Shown here: one piece after another, positions 45,216-48,540 of the stretch
How positions within the stretch are numbered: the stretch's first letter is position 1
Layout: each line of letters begins with the position of its first letter
Source: Gnetum montanum
Taxonomy: Eukaryota; Streptophyta; Gnetopsida; Gnetales; Gnetaceae
Length of the DNA stretch: 48,540 nt
NCBI GenBank assembly: GCA_015680685.1
Contig: MNCI01027100.1
Span: forward strand, 164,174 to 212,713
Reading direction: 5' to 3'
The notes under the pieces: generated by a model
The model's database searches: none
Seen by the model: the letters and a program-made list of their open reading frames with translations, nothing else
Told to the model about the DNA's origin: nothing
Made by a program: the position numbers and the translations under genes

Positions 45216-46043
45216 TTGATGAGACGCGACATGCACTGAGCAGCGATATCGCATCTTCCCCTGCGATATCGCGTACGCGATATCGCGGTCCACCGTCATA
45301 TCTATAAATAAGAGGTGACACTCCCTTCATTTCCCAATCCTGGCTAGAAGTAGCGAAGCTCTGGCAAATTGATCACTCCAGAGTTAGAATTTTTCCCCTG
45401 TGCCCGCAGTAGGAGTCCTAGAGTGAACGACTCTTTATTCGAGCAGCTTGTAACATGAACCCAAGTTGTGTACAACAATAAAGACGAACTTGATTGGATA
45501 AACCTTGCAGTACATGGTTTTATTGTTGTTTATTTACTGCTTTCCTAGTGCGCACAAGTACGACTTGTTTACGAGCGTCTACGGACGTGTACGGCTAGTC
45601 AAGGAATTGGCTGCTTATCACACTTAAGCTAAATAGGTGCCTCAGTACGACCACTTCGAGCACTTGCGTTACGTGTGGTGATCCCAATAACGACTAGCGT
45701 TTGGTAAGCCACAGTTGCATAGTTCAGGGTGTGTCCGGTAAGTGGGAACGGATGCTGACGCTAGTTAATTTAGATTTAGATCATTAGTTAGAGTTAGCTA
45801 GTTTCTCAACCTTTTCCCCTGATAGCATAGAAGATAAACCAAAAAATACCAAAAAAAATCACATACCTCAGACTTGCTTAACCATACACCGTGACACTTA
45901 CAAGCAAGCCTGGGAAGACAACGAACGGTTAACCCCAAGTTTTTCTTGTGGTGTTAAGGCATTTAATCTGCGGAGTTCGACCGGATCGCGTGTGCACGCT
46001 CGTATTCGTATGGTTGAGTGTAGGGGTACCTCGCCACTCATCA
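45216..46043 (+). mobile_element. R8 5' LTR (828 bp)
   Basis: Begins TGATGAGACGCGACATGC and ends CGCCACTCATCA at 46043. It has a three-copy GCGATATCGC array (45243-45286), a TATA box TATAAATA at 45303-45310 and AATAAA at 45477-45482 in R. The last ~75 bp are nearly identical to the R1 end. Confidence 0.9.
45243..45286 (+). promoter_or_regulatory. Triple GCGATATCGC palindrome upstream of the R8 TATA box
   Basis: GCGATATCGC occurs at 45243-45252, 45263-45272 and 45277-45286. The last two are joined by GTAC, so 45263-45286 is itself a perfect 24-bp palindrome. The array ends 16 bp before TATAAATA. It could form a cruciform or bind a dimeric factor; neither is shown. Confidence 0.7.
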
Positions 46044-46044
46044 T

Positions 46045-46063
46045 TGGCGCTGTTGTTGGGGAC
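46045..46063 (+). other. R8 primer-binding site, tRNA-Asp type
   Basis: TGGCGCTGTTGTTGGGGAC matches the tRNA-Asp complement except at C-to-T positions and the last base. It begins one base after the LTR. Confidence 0.85.
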
Positions 46064-46190
46064 TAAGTGTTTTTTCGCCAATTAAACATAAGGGATATCA
46101 CTCACATCGTTGTGAGCCGAAAACGAACCTTAGGATTAATTAGATAATCAAGAACATTAAATAACGGTGAAAATTAGCGCACCATTAGAA

Positions 46191-48540
46191 ATGGCTTCTT
46201 CTCATGCAATCAACTCACCTAAGGACAATACAGGAGAAAGTCAGGATCATACGCATAACCGAAATCAACCATGTCCTCAACAATCCAAAGTCACATATAC
46301 TCATCCCGATGAGTATGTGCCAGATTTTACCTTTGTTTTCCATCAAGATGAGCAACTGCGGTGGAGAGACATGCAAGGTAACATTGTGTTACCCCCAGAT
46401 CGCTCTGCTTCCAACATGCTTTTCCGTGCCTTGGTACGGTATGGCATGCAAGAGCTGATTACTGAATACGTTGCGGATGATTACACTCTGAGGGATTATC
46501 GTCCCACAAAAGCCCAACGTATTCGGGATGCAAGGCAGGAGAGCCAACATTCACTACTGAAGGGCAAGGTTTCCCACGTCATTAGTGAAATAGGAGACGA
46601 GGAACCCCTCACAACGGGTTTCTTAGAAAATGATGTTCCTCCTCCTCACTCTGGTGAAGAGGTTAGGCATCAGGGCCTTAGATCAACGATACACATTCCA
46701 GGCTCTGATCCCCGTGAGCACAAGCTGTTCACAGCAGGAACAATCACTCGCACTAATGACGGATTCGTTGATCGTCACAACGATCGGGGCCGAAGCAGCC
46801 GAAGAGAAGGCAAGAAACATCACCATGGTGATGGATCCCCTTCTTCTTCCCCTTCATCACATCATTCACCCTCTCCTTCCACATCTGGGCGCAGCCACCA
46901 TGAGCATAACGCGGAAAGTAAAGGTAGAAGAGATGAAATGCCTCGACAAGAAGGTCGAGAGGAGTTAGGACAAGGACAAGGACGTAGGGAGAATAGGGAA
47001 CCACAACGTAGACATCACAGACGTCATGAAAGAGATGATCATGACGAACCCCTATTCGCAACCCGAAGTATGCTTGACATTAGAGAGGCAGTTAGGATTC
47101 CCACAAGGCATTTGAAAGACAGTAGGATCAAGCGTTTGGATATAAATAATATCCCACGTTTTGAAGGGGGATACAACGCTGATCCTCAACATCATTTACA
47201 GGCATTCCACGACGCCTGTGCCTTGCAGAACATAGACAATGAGTGGCAGAAACTCAAGTTGTTCCCAAGGACACTCACTAAAGAAGCGGAAAGCTGGTAC
47301 CGGTCCTTAGAACCGGAAACCATCAGGAGGTGGAGTACGATGCTCGAATTGTTCAACAACAAATATCAAACGTACTCCAGAGTGTCTAACTTGCGTAAGC
47401 AGATCCAAGGCTGGAAACAAGGAGCTCATGAATCCTTGGATGCTGCCATGGCCCGTTACTACACATTGCTACATCGTTGCCCGGGCCATGGGTACGCTAA
47501 GCGGGATCAACTTCGCCACCTCGTGGATGGGCTACGAAATGAAACGAGAAGAACTCTTGGGACTTACGCCCAAGGGAGACTCTCCCAATTAAGAGCCCAT
47601 GAAGTTGAAGTTTTGTTGGAACAAGTAGCGCAAGAAGAGGGTGAGCTACGTAAAAGAGAAAGTGCGGAGGAATACAACCGCGATCCCTCCCTTCGCAAGA
47701 AGGGAGTGAAATTCTGTGATGAGGAGGATGAGTCACCACTCGAAGAGTTGGTGAACAGGAAAACCGTGCCGATCCAAAAGTTAACAACGGAGGTATCGGC
47801 TAAGGTAGACCAAATGTGGGATTCCTTAGACTCACGAATAGAAACAGTTTTGAAAATCGTAGAAGAGTCTAAGGATGAGCAAAGTAGTGATAAAAGCAAA
47901 AACATGCGGAGAAACTTTAACCCTGCACATAACAAGGGTAAGGGAAAAATCTCTAACTCCGATGAGGCTGAAAATTCTGATTCAGACAATGATGGTGGAT
48001 GTGAGGTCTGCTACTATGACCATCCTAAGGGATGTTGTCCAATTATCTCACATCTGCAGGAGTCTGGGGTGTATGCATTAAATCCAAGACTTAATCAACG
48101 GCAAACACCCCGAAGGTTACCTTATCCACAAGGTAACCCAAGGCAGTTCCACCAACCCTTGACGTATTATCCAAGTGGAACGCCTCCGCAGCCCATTGGA
48201 CAACACCAGCAGTGGAAATACCCACAGTCATGGGGGATGCCACCACCAACACATCAGTACCCTTACCGGCAGCCTGATCCTTATGGATATTATGTGCAGC
48301 AGCCAGTTTCTCCAGGTGACTCTATGGGTCACACAACCCCCAACCGTCACTACCAAGCTCGGGAGTACTTTAGAAGGACTCCTTCTCCTCCGGGAGACAT
48401 CTCACATCCCGTCCATCCTCTAACTCCACGTGCACCTCTTCCGCAAGTAGTTCCCATAACACCTTCTGCTCCAACAATGCAAGGGAAACTTCCCCCTCAA
48501 CCGCAGCAACGTCACGCTGCGAGAGCTGTAAATATCCAAC
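46191..48540 (+). CDS. R8 gag (or gag-pol) polyprotein, intact, open at window end
   Basis: ATG at 46191, 147 bp after the LTR, opens a frame with no stop for 783 codons to the window edge. Order: N-terminal module (YTHPDEYVPDF to RWRDMQGNIVLPPD, residues ~37-75) shared with R3, R6 and R7; Ser/His/Pro-rich tract (~213-235); highly basic Arg/His/Glu/Gln-rich region ending HDEPLFATRS (~285); retrotransposon gag core from about 318 (NNIPRFEGGYNADPQHHLQA, then WYRSLEPETIRRWSTMLELF) to about 480; acidic segment EEDESPLEELVNRK; short knuckle CEVCYYDHPKGCCP (604-616; CX2CX3HX4C); Pro/Gln/Tyr-rich tail. Gag packages the element RNA. R7 homology predicts that protease follows in the same frame. Its intactness contrasts with every relative here. 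The product could be fused to pol beyond the window. Confidence 0.92.
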   Translation, partial: MASSHAINSPKDNTGESQDHTHNRNQPCPQQSKVTYTHPDEYVPDFTFVFHQDEQLRWRDMQGNIVLPPDRSASNMLFRALVRYGMQELITEYVADDYTLRDYRPTKAQRIRDARQESQHSLLKGKVSHVISEIGDEEPLTTGFLENDVPPPHSGEEVRHQGLRSTIHIPGSDPREHKLFTAGTITRTNDGFVDRHNDRGRSSRREGKKHHHGDGSPSSSPSSHHSPSPSTSGRSHHEHNAESKGRRDEMPRQEGREELGQGQGRRENREPQRRHHRRHERDDHDEPLFATRSMLDIREAVRIPTRHLKDSRIKRLDINNIPRFEGGYNADPQHHLQAFHDACALQNIDNEWQKLKLFPRTLTKEAESWYRSLEPETIRRWSTMLELFNNKYQTYSRVSNLRKQIQGWKQGAHESLDAAMARYYTLLHRCPGHGYAKRDQLRHLVDGLRNETRRTLGTYAQGRLSQLRAHEVEVLLEQVAQEEGELRKRESAEEYNRDPSLRKKGVKFCDEEDESPLEELVNRKTVPIQKLTTEVSAKVDQMWDSLDSRIETVLKIVEESKDEQSSDKSKNMRRNFNPAHNKGKGKISNSDEAENSDSDNDGGCEVCYYDHPKGCCPIISHLQESGVYALNPRLNQRQTPRRLPYPQGNPRQFHQPLTYYPSGTPPQPIGQHQQWKYPQSWGMPPPTHQYPYRQPDPYGYYVQQPVSPGDSMGHTTPNRHYQAREYFRRTPSPPGDISHPVHPLTPRAPLPQVVPITPSAPTMQGKLPPQPQQRHAARAVNIQ

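Larger units (their letters stand above)
45216..48540 (+). mobile_element. R8: youngest LTR element, runs off the window
   Basis: The 5' LTR, PBS and an open gag frame are present; the remainder is outside. It is inserted in the RNase H region of R6; TCCAT (45211-45215) would be one target duplication. CG dinucleotides are far more common than in R5-R7, consistent with recent insertion. Confidence 0.9.

Noticed and set aside
46753-47061. Open frame on the minus strand inside R8
   Set aside because: It is antisense to an intact gag frame with clear homology; the same applies to 47497-47989 minus and the short alternative plus-strand frames 46204-46458, 46630-46968 and 48175-48423.

Overview
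This is nuclear DNA of a seed plant with a large, repeat-filled genome. I see no host protein-coding gene, tRNA or rRNA gene. Almost every recognisable stretch belongs to LTR retrotransposons of the Ty3/gypsy superfamily, most of them decayed and nested in one another. The species cannot be named from the sequence. Two assembly gaps (N) lie at 20304-20729 and 31500-31920.

Layout, using labels R1-R8. R1 (1-175, +) is the end of an LTR. R2 (176-6407, -) is a Tat-like element with protease, gag, a primer-binding site (PBS) and a 1.75-kb LTR; its right edge cuts into the gag of R3. R3 (6408-8605, -) keeps a partial gag, a PBS and an LTR. R4 (9164-15820, +) is a full-length but dead gag-pol element with both LTRs and a TTTTA target duplication. 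It sits in an AT-rich, long-period repeat region (8606-9163 and 15826-18860). R5 (18866-27533, +) is complete, with ATAAT duplications. It has gag but no pol; in place of pol it carries a 2.8-kb frame, here called ORF-X, with a 'putative plant transposon protein' domain and a coiled-coil tail. ORF-X has what look like its own TATA promoter and 5'-UTR intron.

27539-30028 is AT-rich and unassigned. R6 (30029 to beyond 45215, +) is a very old Athila-like gag-pol element. Its 5' LTR is split by R7 (30741-37636, -, CTAAC duplications), which has gag and protease but no polymerase. Its RNase H region is cut by R8 (45216 to window end, +), the youngest element: an 828-bp LTR, a PBS, and a gag frame open for at least 783 codons to the window edge.

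Shared traits tie the families together. R3, R5, R6, R7 and R8 have PBSs related to the 3' end of tRNA-Asp. R1 and these five share one conserved LTR end. In several LTRs the DNA just upstream of the TATA box is an array of short palindromes (GATATC in R5/R7/R8, GACGTC in R4, inverted TTGAC/TGACG pairs in R3). R5 and R7 lack polymerase and would have depended on an enzyme supplied in trans; gag-pol relatives such as R6 or full-length R8-type elements are the obvious candidates. Decay is mostly by C-to-T and G-to-A changes: ORF-X carries 29 in-frame stops yet no frameshift over 2.77 kb.
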